Shown here: piece by piece, positions 35,647-47,169 of the stretch | How positions within the stretch are numbered: the first letter of the stretch is position 1 | Layout of the letters: each line of letters starts with the position of its first letter | Assembly: GCA_022661535.1 (NCBI GenBank) | Contig: JAKULF010000009.1 | Span: forward strand, 1-64,000 | Source of the DNA: Eutypa lata | Taxonomy: Eukaryota > Ascomycota > Sordariomycetes > Xylariales > Diatrypaceae | Length of the DNA stretch: 64,000 nucleotides | Direction: 5' to 3' | Position numbers and translations under genes: made by a program | Notes under the pieces: model-generated | Seen by the model: only the letters and a program-made list of their open reading frames with translations | The model's database searches: none | What the model was told of the DNA's origin: nothing

Positions 35647-38600
35647 CTATTTCCCAAGATTAGACCTATCTACTACCAGGTCGCCAATCGCGTAGAGTGG
35701 CGTTCCACTCATGATTTCATATACGGCTACCGTCGCTTGAAAGTACTTGCCTATCCACTCTCGTAGCTCTACTGCCATCAGTGAGTCAACTCCATAATCG
35801 GTGAGTACCTTGTTAGATTCAATTTCTGAAACTGAAATTCCTAAGGCGCGGGCTAGTTTTCCTGCCAACGCTTTCACAACCACACCCGATCGAGATTTGC
35901 TATCGTTAGCATCCTGGAATAGCATGGACAGGTTTCCGGACTCTTTCCCTTCTTCCGGCTGCCTGGTCCCTCCGGAGGACTGAGAAAATCCCGAGAATAA
36001 GGGGCGTTGTAGGAGGGCTGGGAGGTTGTGATCTGTTGAGGTAAGTTCTGCTGGTGCTGTAAATTCTTAAATTAGCAACTGCTGTTGATATATATTGTTT
36101 GAATTGAACTGAACGGTTCTTGATGTCTAAATGGTGTCACTCTGTAAAAGATGGTGGAGAATTGCCTTGTAAGTCACTTACTTATGATACCCATTAAGAG
36201 CTGACTCTTTTTCAGTGGGGACAGGGGCTGAGATGGATCACAACATAAATCCAGTACAGCTAGGAGCTCCTCATCTTCAATCTGGCCTGTATCGCCAGCG
36301 TGCTTGCGGTTTATTTGATACCTCTCAGTTTCGGCAATAATACCACTTGCACGCATCCAACCAATGTCAATAGATATGGCCCTCTGATTATTCGCAAGCC
36401 TAAAATGGGCGAGGCTATCTTGGAACGTACAACCAGCAGCGTAATTCGACTGTGAGACGCTGCCATGTATACCCGATAGCGAAGAAAGCAAAACAAAGAA
36501 GTCAAGGTCCTTAGGTAGCATGGTGTGTAAGTTCCATGAAGTATTAACCTTGGACCGAATTGTTAGGTCCCATTGCGAGTGCGTCATATTATCAACAAAT
36601 ACCGCATCCTATGGAAGGTTAACATATGCCACCTTAGCATATTTAGAGAGGTATACCTGAAGAACCATTGCAGCATTTATGCAACCCTTAATCGGGGGTA
36701 CGCCACTTCTGACACAATCTTCTAGCATGGAGAAGAGCGAACTAGGCGAAGACACATCACACTTAGGAGTTATAACGCGCACACCCCGTTCGCGAAGCTC
36801 TGACACGGCAGAGGAAGCTGATATAGATGAAGCGCCAGACCTTGATGGTAAGATTAGACTCTTCGCCCCTTTAGAAGCCATCCACTGTTTCAAATGCATT
36901 AGTTCTCCGTTCATGGTTCTTATAATGTCCTGTCTCCATTTTCCGACCTCAGCCTAGTGATACAAGCGATCCTATAGGCTGGCCGAAACCTAGTCACGTC
37001 GTATAACTACAAATATCGTATTTGGGACACCACGAGCCGGCGTGAGCTAAATTGGAAGATTGCTTACCTTGATGATTGCCCTCCCCAAACCTCCTAACCC
37101 CCCTGCAATTATATAGGATGCAGTTTCGTCAAAGCTCCAGCCTCGGGACTCGAGGATAAGTTTCTAGGTAAGGGTCAGATCTCGGCAGCATACAATGCAC
37201 TCTCTTGTTACTTACTGGAACAATGTCTGGGCGTTCGACATTAATAATGGTTCTTCCAGTGTTCCTGCCACTCTGAACATATCTGAATGCTTGTTCGATA
37301 TTTGATACCGAGAAACTGTGGAGAGGACTAGGGCCGCGAATGGCACCCTGAGATGTCAAATCAAGGATAATTTCCTGCAGCTCCCGTATAAGCGGGAGGT
37401 TTGTCTGGGAGATATGGAACAAGTCGACAACGGAGAAGCTGATGTTTCTTGCAAGACTAGCCATAGGCAGGGGGGAATTTGCGACTATATCAGCCTTGCC
37501 TATCTCTATGAATCTTCCACTAGAGGATAGGCAGTCCAACGATGACTTCAAACTATCTCCAGATAGAGAGTTGAGGATGACATCAACCCCGTACCCTTTC
37601 GTTACACGCATGATTCCTTCGGCGAAAGTCGTGTTTCTGCTATAGAATATATGGTCATATGGGAGCCCGAAGTTGTCCATCAAAAGCTGTCTTTTGCTAT
37701 CGAGACCAACTGTAGCGAATATTTCGGCGCCGACCATCTTTGCGACCCAGATGGCCATCTGCCCTGTAGCACCGGTAGCTGAGTGTATCAATATCTTGTC
37801 ACCTTTCCGAAGGCGTGCTATATATATCAATGAGTAGTACGCCGTGATACCGGGTGTAATTATTGATACAGCCTCTTCGAATGAGAGATGGTCCGGAATC
37901 TTCGTAAGGCTCAATTCGCGCGCCTTGCAATAGGTGCGCATGCTACCTACGGCCATTAGAACTCTGTCACTGGGGTTGACCGCTTTACAGGTTGAACCCT
38001 TCCTTGTTACTATCCCAGTGCAGTCACTTCCTAGAGCACTACCTTCAAGTCTACCTAGGGGAACGAAAACATCTCGAAAATTAAGTCCCCACGCTCTAAT
38101 CTCAATCTCAACTTCTTCCGGCTTGAGAGAAGAGTCATGTTCGGCATCCTTAACGAAGTGGAGAGTATCAAGCATTCCAAGGGTTCCAACTGTAAGTTTG
38201 ATTGCCGGACCGGGCATCCAAGCCTCATGTTTGATCTGTGGGCAAAGAAGTGGGACCAGCGTTGTATTTAGATGTACTTCCTCGACAAGTCGACCGGTGA
38301 GTAAGGTTCCTTCGAGATGACGACGTCAGCATTGCTGAGGTCCGTAGACTGCATCTGACTCAGAGATATCACTTGTTTTTGTTAGTGGATTCAAATATGG
38401 ATTGGAGGGATTGAACAAGACTGATCTGATTGCTGATATGTCCATTTGTGACAAGAAAGATATCGATTCTTTGACTACTGCTTGGGAAGGAACCTGCAGC
38501 AGTAAAGACCACGATACTGAAAAGATGGCAAATTTCCGTCTGATAGTCTCTGAGAATAAGATCGTTACCAGAAAATCCATTGTCTCTTAGGACCTGGTCC

Positions 38601-38939
38601 CACGCGGATTCTTCTATGGCTGGGCCCATACTCCTTTCTTCTTCTGTGCTGAGCCACCACCCCGGAAGTGTACCGGAAGTGAAGTTAGTAGACACTTTCT
38701 CTGGAGCAATGGGCTCTAAGTGTGACAGTCGACCACCGGGCTTTAACAATTTCTGAATGTTTTTGATTGTTCTTCCCAAGTTGCTAATAGCATGGAACAC
38801 GCTTCCGGCAATAACTAGATCGGATATTTCTAGTTGAAAGCCTTGCATCAAAGTATCACGCTCTGTGTTGAAAGGTTTAAACCACGTTTTCAAGACTCCT
38901 AGTGTACCTGGAAATGTGTTAGCGCCCTTAATAATCTTG

Positions 38940-38978
<39 letters not shown>

Positions 38979-39730
38979 GCTGGGAAACACATGGTAACAT
39001 TGCACATACGTGGGACTAATCTCGCCCAAGGAACGACCAATAACTGCTGTCGGTACCATACCCAAACACCGTAATAGTTTCACTAAAGCGAGCGTAATAG
39101 CTGTATATAGGGGCTGGGAATGTTCGTACAGTGGATGATCGCACTGCTGCCGACTCATGTTGGACTCAACTCTAGTTGTTCGGGGTTTTTCCTTGAAGAT
39201 CCAGTTTGGAACTGACAGCGGCAAAGCTTCTCCGAGGCAGATGACTTCACATAGTGGTCGGAGTGAAGGCAATAGTTATCACGCTAAAAAGAAAGATGCC
39301 GTTATAACATCAGTAGCTACAACAGTATATAACTCAATTACGAGAATAATCATAGCCCTAGACGACCGGTCGGAAAGCCGCTTCATCAGCTACATTTCAT
39401 ACTAATAGCTGGATGGGTAGCGACTGAAGAAGAAGTACGCTATTGTCCAAGTGCTCAACTGTTTCGGGGACCCTAGCCTGACCTGCATAGTTTGGTCATT
39501 ATGCTCTTGCATATATTTATCGAGATCGTTGAGCGGGAATCCGTTATCAAATTTTACCTGATATTCCTTAATGGTTTAAGACTAATTGTCATTGCCACAA
39601 GTGTCGCTGCTCCACATATTCTTGATAGAAGAGAACTTTACACCAGCCCCCTTTCTTGAAGATAGTGAAAGACACAGTCCAACGCTACATATGCATTAGT
39701 TCCACCGAGTCCGAAAAGTCTCACTGACGT
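35647..39730 (-). pseudogene. HR-PKS remnant, front half deleted
   Basis: Reading 5' to 3' on the minus strand, pieces of a highly reducing PKS appear in order. First is a KS tail (FGLGGTNAYVALD, about 39640-39730), then an AT front (about 39000-39272) with GRSLGE where GHSxGE is expected. After a microsatellite comes the back half of a C-methyltransferase (38370-38935, LLKPGGRLSHLEP, GWWLS). Next are a complete ER (about 37190-38320, LIHSATGATGQMAIWVA), a KR ([11 protein letters not shown] and SSLSGIHGSVSQSNYAAG), and an ACP (GVDSLMAVELR, 35647-36056) with usable intron joins. The KS front, AT back, DH and MT front are missing. The N-terminal catalytic half is gone and the AT histidine next to the nucleophile is replaced, so no polyketide can be made. 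The MT-ER-KR-ACP half reads cleanly, suggesting recent loss. Confidence 0.85.
38941..38978. repeat. (TA)n(TG)n microsatellite at PKS deletion joint
   Basis: Five TA units are followed by fourteen TG units. It lies exactly where AT-type coding ends and MT-type coding begins in the PKS remnant, so it marks, or arose at, the deletion joint. Confidence 0.9.
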
Positions 39731-41949
39731 GCCATTGCCTGCATTTCTAGGATTTATAGAGAACACAGGGTAGACAACTACAACTCTATTATCTGTGATA
39801 AATCGTATAGTGATATAAACCCCTATCTCTAAAGGCTTGAAGGTGTTAAATTTGCCAATTTCCAGGGCGCACGCCTCTTAAAGATTCCCTAGGACAATTA
39901 ATGCATCGTATATTGATAGACGTCACCTAGGTCGAAAGCCCTTATAGTGATCCGCAATTATAGTAAGTGAATTACCCCTATCCAGAGTAATAATAGACCC
40001 GCCCCCATTGTGCTCGCTGTTTTAGGTGACTAAACCGACACGGATATGTCATTAAATTTCCAATCGAGAGGAACTGTCAATCATAGAGAGTACTTGGCTC
40101 GAGTTTATTTCGTCAAGGGAAGAAGATATGGCCTTTACAATCTCACCTAGTTTGAGCCTGAAATCCGAATGACTACTGGAATATTCTCTGCGTGGCGAGC
40201 TGCCTCCGCTAACGGATGGAGAAGAATGGTACCGATCCCATTCAAGTAAAGAGGCTAGTTGCACTTGGGGTAAAACTGTACTATACGCTGTCCGAAGAAA
40301 ATAATTTCATACTCGAAAGAAGGTTCAAGCTTTCAGGAGTAAGGAGTAGTTGCTCCCTGCCACCAGCGCCTCGAGCTTGATTGACGTTTACTCTTTAGTA
40401 ACTACAATACTTACACTAATCATTATTGCAGGGCCATTACGGAGATCCCCACATGCTAGGTCTACAGCTACAAAACTTCTAAATATCGACGCGGTCCTAG
40501 AACCTTTCCAAGAACTGTCTCATCCCATTTAGTGGAAGATCAAGATCCAGTGATAGTTATAGTTATGTTTATAGACTTGTGAATCTGTCCGCCGTGGTTG
40601 TCAATATCGTTTGATATATGTGTCAGCTGCACTGAGTGATAGAAAACTCGCAAACCGTAAAGAAGAAAACCGTCGTATCAACTGGGCCGTGAAGCAACTA
40701 AAAGCTTTTAATGACCTAAAAACGAACCCGTTGCAGTAGCTCATGAGACTGCCTAGTACTTGTATATGACTAGTATTAATAGCTGATGTTAGGTGGGAGG
40801 TAGATGTGGAATGCATGGTGTACAGGTTTGCAAGGCCAAAAGACTATCTCATGACCTGTATATCCAGTTTCACTTTTAACCTCCAACTACCGCAACACAA
40901 AATTAATCCACAGTATCCAAGGTATTCCTTGAAGCTACTGTGATCTATTTACGAAGAGTGCTTGTTGTAGTTGATTGGGTTGAACAACAGTCTGGTGTCG
41001 ACTACATCCCGCCGTCATTTGTTCGAACCTATCTCATCCCTGCGTAAATCACAATATTAACAGTTCTCATATGTAGTATAACTATCCACAAGTGTTCAGT
41101 TCCTATGCTGTAGGATGTCATCTTGATTATACGGTTTTATGCCCTTTCCTTATTTACACTTTCTACTATTGTCGAAATAACATCTTTCTATCTTCTTCTG
41201 GGGAACATTTTAAGTTGCAAATGCTAATCCTAACAGTCCATACCAGAAAGTCAGTGATGATGGATGTCCTCGAAGGCATCCTGGCGGGTTGTCTTGGACT
41301 GGACGTTAATTGTGGATCACGCTGTATAAGTAGAGGTGATGTAGATCTGTTCCGTACTTTATACAAAAAGAACATAGGCTCATTAGGTCGTATCACTCCA
41401 TAATAGGGGTGGAAGTTGGCGAGATAAAAGAGAATGCCAGAATGCTTTATTGAGGTGACACATGATGTAAAAATTGTGTTTGAATGTCGGGTACCCTGGG
41501 CCACATAAAAGAGTACCTCGGCGGCGGCGTTGTGTAAAGCCAACCACTATCCTGTCTAGGCAATGCCAAGCGCTTACGCCCCCAATTCGTTCTACAGCCA
41601 CAGTGAAACAGCCCCCTTACAGGCATTTGCACGTTCTAGTGGTACCACCACAAGCGATAATCTAGGCTATACTACATGCAATATTCAGACAACCAACCGA
41701 TTTTCCTAATGGGGAAGCCAAGATGCCGGTTCCTAACTTCATGTTGCGATGCTTGAACTAACATTTCAAACTGGTGTAACATTAGATAGAGCGGGGAAGA
41801 AAACACGCTACAAGGTGAGAACAAGAATTCCTGGGACATCTGGATTCAAATATAAACAATCAGCATACGCAAGGTCGGTAAAGGCTTCACTATTAATTTG
41901 ACTTGGCCTCCAAATAGAATCATCTTGGACCTACTATTCCTGTGGCATT
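39731..41949. other. Gene-poor stretch, possible further PKS linker remnant
   Basis: No supported gene. A minus-strand frame at 40052-40330 is open for about 90 codons; its sequence (LASLLEWDRY, then a Ser-rich part and LGEIVKAIS) recalls the linker before the carrier domain of some HR-PKSs. The match is weak and no carrier domain follows. Other frames (41092-41665) lack motifs. The promoter of the GMC gene lies at the right. Confidence 0.4.
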
Positions 41950-44036
41950 ATGGGATTATATAGATTACTCCCCGATGAAATCCTGCAGGTCGACGTGATT
42001 ATCGCTGGTGGCAAGTAACCCGCCTATTAGTCTGTATTGGCCAAGTGTATTTCATTGCTGACAGAGTGCCATTCCATTACAGGCGGCACCGCTGGTTGCG
42101 TTATCGCGTCCCGGCTTTCTGATGCCGACCCCACCCTTTCTATTCTGCTTGTTGAAGGGGGTCGTGATAACTACCTTGTGCCATTTGTTACTCACCCTCT
42201 TCTATGGCAAGGCAGCTACAACCCTGCAGACCCGTGGAATTTGAATTACAAGGCCAACAAAGAGGATCAACTGCTCGGTCGCCAATCAAGCGTCGACGCA
42301 GGTGGAAGTCTAGGTGGTGGTTCATCCTTGAATCTCATGATGTATTCTCGCCCTCAAAGATGCGACTACGACTCCTGGAACACGAAAGGCTGGTCAACTG
42401 ATGACCTCCTCCCTTTTATGAAAAGGGTACGTACGCAAAATATATGCCTAGTGTTGAATAATATTATTGACCTGAACCTATACGACAGTTCGAAACTTAC
42501 CACGCACTAGGCAAGAACGACGATCATGGCTATGACGGTCCCATCCACGTGTCTAACGGGCCTTTTCGTTCAACCGAAGCTGAAGATGATGTTCTTTCTT
42601 CAATGGAGCAGGTTGGATATTCCGAAGTAGAAGATTTGCAAGATTTCAAGTCACTCGGCGTGTCCCGTTTGGCTAAATATGTCTCCCCTGACGGAAAAAG
42701 ACAAGATGCCGCTCACACATACCTGCATCCGAGATTGAAAGACGGCAAGCACCCGAATCTCCACGTGTTGGTGGAGACTCAGGTCGTACGAGTTCTCTTT
42801 GACGATGATCGCAGGGCTTCAGGAATCGAGTTCAGGCCAAACCCGGCCACGCAGCCGCAGTCAACTATTCGCCAGATAAGAGCTTCGAAACTCGTCGTGC
42901 TCTCATGTGGCACACTTGGTAGCCCACCCGTTCTTGAACGGTCAGGTATTGGGAACCCTCAATTCCTTGAACGTGCTGGTGTTCCTCTGGTTGCGCATCT
43001 ACCAGGTGTAGGCCATGACTACCAAGACCATACCGTCAGCATCTATGAATACAAATCAAGCCTTCCATCGAACATGACTACTGACGCCGTGTGGAGTTTC
43101 CGTGCTGACATTCCGAAGATGTTGGCCGATAACGATCAAATGCTAGGGTGGAATGGTATTGACATTTCCTCCAAGATTCGACCAACGCAATCTGAAGTTG
43201 AGTCCTTGGGCCCCAAATTCAAGGAAGCCTGGGACAAGAATTTCCAAGGTGTCCCCGAGAAGCCTCTAGTGTCTATGTTCATGGTCACAGGGTATGTTCA
43301 CCCCTGCCTGTTTCAAATTCAAGCCGTATATATGCTGACTTTTGTGCCAACTGTAGTATGGCCGGGGGTCATCTCACAGCCTCGCCCGGACAATACTTTT
43401 CCATTGGCATCTTTACAGCATACCCGTTTTCTCGGGGTCATGTGGTAAGTACCGAACTTCTTATCGGAAGCCTCCTATTTTCGTACATAATTCATAGCTG
43501 ACATGGAATATACATAGCATATAACTAGCAGTTCAATAGATGATGCCCTTGATTTCAGCACCGGTTTCTTAACCGATAGAGACGGCGTTGATTTGGCAAC
43601 ACAGGTTTGGGCATACAAAAAGCAGCGCGAAGTAGTGCGGAGGATGAAGACGTATCGAGGTGAAATATCCGATCGTCATCCACAATTCCCACCCGGGTCT
43701 AAGGCAGCCAATTCATACATTGAGGGTCAACCGCCAGTATCCAAAACTGCCGAGCATACTGAGTACAGCGCTGAAGATGAGAAAGCTATCGAGCAGTGGA
43801 TCCGACAGTACATGACAACGTGCTGGCACGGAATTGGCACGTGTAAAATGGCGCCGAAGGAGAAGTCCGGTGTCGTAAACGAGAACCTGAATGTGTACGG
43901 TGTGCAAGGGCTCAAAGTGGCAGACTTAAGTATTGCACCTGAAAACGTCTGCAATCATACTATGAGTACTGCACTGATGATTGGAGAGAAAGCAGCCGAC
44001 ATTTTCATTAAGGAGTTAGGCTTACAGAAGGAGTAA
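41950..44036 (+). CDS. GMC-family FAD oxidoreductase
   Basis: Exons 41950-42010, 42083-42426, 42489-43291, 43357-43444 and 43518-44036 join in phase (1815 nt, 604 aa). The first intron uses a GC donor (GCAAGT at 42011), the others GT. The N-terminal FAD-binding loop reads AGGGTAGC across the first splice. Next come GSLGGGSSLNLMMYSRP (GMC signature 1 region), LVVLSCGTLGSPPVLERSGIG (signature 2), and a C-terminal CWHGIGTCKM with the catalytic His, followed by VCNHTMSTALMIGEKAAD. Such enzymes oxidise alcohols or sugars using FAD and oxygen or another acceptor. No signal peptide is seen, so a cytosolic role is likely, for example in secondary metabolism. Between a dead PKS and a live one it is a candidate tailoring oxidase. 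Frame intact. Confidence 0.92.
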
Positions 44037-45169
44037 CTTCCGGTATTGATTGACGCTTGGCTTGGATCACTGTAGGAGTGATATGGCTACGAAATTAGGA
44101 GACTATGCTCCCTCAACTACTCTCGATAAGACTTACAATTCAAGCTAACAGTAGACTGTGCACAATATATATGGCTACATTTCAAGTTATCATGATAGTT
44201 AGTTGAGACACCATAAGGAATTTAGGCAGAACCTTAGATGTTACTTTTTGTTAATTCAGTATTAGCTCCTACTTGTTGGGTCCGGCATGCCGAGTCGGGA
44301 CTGGTGTGTCTAAGGATTATGAACTAGGATACCCGTAATGTTGATTAGAGTATGGAGGGAACGACGAAGTTTGAAATAATCCAGAAATAATATGAATAGC
44401 TTTGGGGGGTGAAGAGTTCTTCACCAATGTGAAGGTTGGAACGGCTTGAGATTGCTTGAGACTTGTAGTAGCCCAGGGAGGAGAGACTGAAAGGAGTGAA
44501 TAGCCTACAACTGCACAAGACTCCACCCGAATCCTACCATTTATATCAACAACTTCAAGACTTATCAGCCGCCTTTCATTACGCTCACCAGCTACACGCG
44601 TCATGCACCTTCGAAAAAGCTACAACCCGACAGGCGAAAGTGAAAAAAGCCAATACTTGGATACCAAGATAGGGGGTTATGTATTGACTTTGCTTTTATA
44701 TTCTGGAGGTCACTTCCGCAAGACATGGCCTTTATTTAGCTACACCCACTGCAAGGGCATTTCGCGGTACGTAAACCTGCAAGCCGGGTAAAATGCACGT
44801 CAGGTTGTAGCTCGTATCTCTATCTTGTCTCTGGGCCGCGTCCGGGGAAGCGACACCTAGATTATCGTTCGGGTGCTGCGCCGCTTGGACTTGTATGACC
44901 TCAGCGAGAAACTCCAAAGTCTCGTGTCTATCCATGATTCATTGTGTAGCGGGTTGTTGAGCTATATGAAGCAATAACTTTATCCCCCTTGCATGTAAGT
45001 TGATATCAATTCTATATTGGGAATTGAAATAGCACATCCCGCAAGACTAGTTTGATGGTTTAGTTGATTTCCGATGCGTACTGAAACTAGGATACCCGAA
45101 GATGTAGAGGAATAAGAAGGAATTATACGACCAGACGATTCCCGGTATCACGGACTTCACGTTCTCAGA
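44037..45169. other. Intergenic stretch, no supported gene
   Basis: Short frames on both strands (44317-44604, 44603-44935) without motifs. No repeat structure was seen. Confidence 0.5.
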
Positions 45170-45475
45170 CCATACAGAATCACTTATAGTCAACAAAGAG
45201 GATCATTCACGAAATTGCTGTTTCAATTATGCGGCGCTTCAACAATACGATGGCCTAGTATATCACCACAGATATACCGCTGAGACCCAGCGTTACTTCG
45301 AAGTTGTCCAAAAAGCCGACACTTATCCTTCCGACAGTCCTTCATTTGCTATATTCCGTCCTAAAAGGGACAGGATTTAGGCGAGAAAACTTGCCAAAAG
45401 TCAATTCCATGCATTGGAAACAGAAGATGACATTAAAAACGTTCAAGCTATTATATTCAAGACTTTGGTTATGGT
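45170..45475 (+). pseudogene. Fragment of an unrecognised gene
   Basis: A plus-strand frame reads for about 95 codons with protein-like composition (ALQQYDGLVYHHRYTAETQR, then an FAIFRPKRDR segment), broken once by TAG at about 45378-45380. It ends at a possible GTAAGT donor near 45475. No start or downstream exon is evident. The family is not recognised. Confidence 0.4.
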
Positions 45476-46116
45476 AAGTCGGTTTGCGTGATATATGAGC
45501 GTATTCAACTAAGACCAATGTATTATTAATTATACCAGATTGCGGCCTTGATAATTGGCTAACCCCAGACGACGATTTCGATACTCTCGGTGATCTATCT
45601 CAGTGACTAAGCATCCGGTTTTTTGTATAATAGGCCGAGAGATATCTCAGTGTTCTTATGAATGGTTGCTCCCTTGACCTAAGATAAGCGGGACATCTTA
45701 ACCGTTTTCACACTCCGGTTGCCTTTACAAATTATCTTATTATTCGAACTTCCCATTTGCCATTCGACTGGAATCCCAATGGCGCTTTTATATGATGAAA
45801 CACAAAGTTGTTGTTAAAATAATTAATACACTTTTGCTTTGAACAAAGTTTTATAAACTCCTCACAGACAAAGAATTAACTTTCATAATAAAAACATTAG
45901 ATTTGATAAAACTTGAAAATTGGAATGATCGGTGTTTGTATTTTTAATAATGGAATAATCACCGATTATTCATCAATAATAGTTGATTATTCGACTTTGC
46001 GCTTTTCAATGTCGGAGTTAAATTAGAGATGACCTGGCAATTGTCGGGAACTTTATATTGATCCTTGAGGCTTTGGTATGTCTTCGATCCTTCTTACATC
46101 GGCGCTATTCAAACTA
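45476..46116. other. AT-rich stretch, no gene
   Basis: From about 45820 to 46020 the sequence is strongly AT-rich with many TTTATAA and AATAAT runs. It has no open frame of note and looks RIP-affected. Confidence 0.5.
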
Positions 46117-46782
46117 TCAGTTTTCCACTCCTTCCAAGATGTCCTTCCGTAGGAAAGGGGTGAAGCGGGGATCAGGTTTAGGGACGTATACATACATCTC
46201 CCTGATATTGCCGTGCTCGTCGTATTTATACTCAACGAAATCGTCCAAGACGTCATGAGAAGGATTGGGACCTTGTTATTCATGCCCAATTTCGGTGTCA
46301 GTGTCGGCTTCAGAATCATCTACCATGTTAATGCCATCTGCTTCAACGTCGACTGCAAGGTCATCACCCATGCCAGCGTCGCTCGTGTAAGCGTTGAGTG
46401 TATTGGCGTGGAGTGAACCAGCACCGACTGCAGGAGCTTGACTTGCAGCAGCGTAGACTCTAGTAGCATGGATTGCACTGGGGCTACCTCCAAGGGTGTT
46501 GTCTTGGGCAGCATCTAGGCACCTGTGTGAGTTGAACCGCCCGCTCAATACCTGATATACACGATCAGGATTTGTAATCTTTGTTTCTGCTGCCACATTA
46601 AGGATGGACTTGATCTCTCTATGCAGTAGATGTACCTTGCCAGGTTAGACATCATCTACGATGTTGAATCTGCGAGTTAATTGCGACTGGCTGCAGCCGT
46701 CCTTCGAGGACACGATTGGTCATAGTGTAAGGAGTTCGAAGAACTCAGTTTGCTCCTCCTTGGTAACGTGGAGAGAAGTCAT
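46117..46782 (-). pseudogene. Unrecognised 222-codon gene with three in-frame stops
   Basis: One reading frame runs from an ATG at 46782 (MTSLHVTKEEQTEFFELL) to TGA at 46117-46119 without any shift. It is interrupted by three stops: TGA near 46720, TAA near 46645 and TAA near 46274. The N-terminus looks helical. The middle is Ala/Asp-rich and disordered-like (DDSEADTDTEIGHE). The end is a compact segment (DDFVEYKYDEHG, MYVYVPKPDPRFTPFL). All three stops can come from single transitions, fitting RIP of a once-repeated gene. The family is not recognised. Confidence 0.55.
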
Positions 46783-47169
46783 GGTGATTGGAAGTAGTGG
46801 CAAATGATAAAGGCTGCACTTATCCCAGTTGTTAGTAGATATTACGTTAAATTAATACCGGTTTACGTTATTATTAACGTTAAAAATACTTTGGTTGTTT
46901 TAAAAAAAGTAAAATATTAGCTCGGTATTATAAAAGTGAATGATGTTCTTATTACTTTTCGATACGTTTGAAAGACGAGGGCATTCGGAATGTTCACACA
47001 TGATGATTTTGGAATTTACTTGTGATAAGATATCAGGTTGAAGTACTAAATGAATAACAATCTGCTTTAACATGAATGATGAGATCCTAATCCATAGACC
47101 ATTTCACCCACGTAAATTAACGACGAAATGTTTTTCTGCAACTGTCTCCATATCGGACTTTTGCCACCC
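46783..47169. other. PKS 3' flank, AT-rich
   Basis: An AT-rich spacer with TTAAA runs at 46840-46935. It includes the likely 3' UTR of the large PKS gene. Confidence 0.5.
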
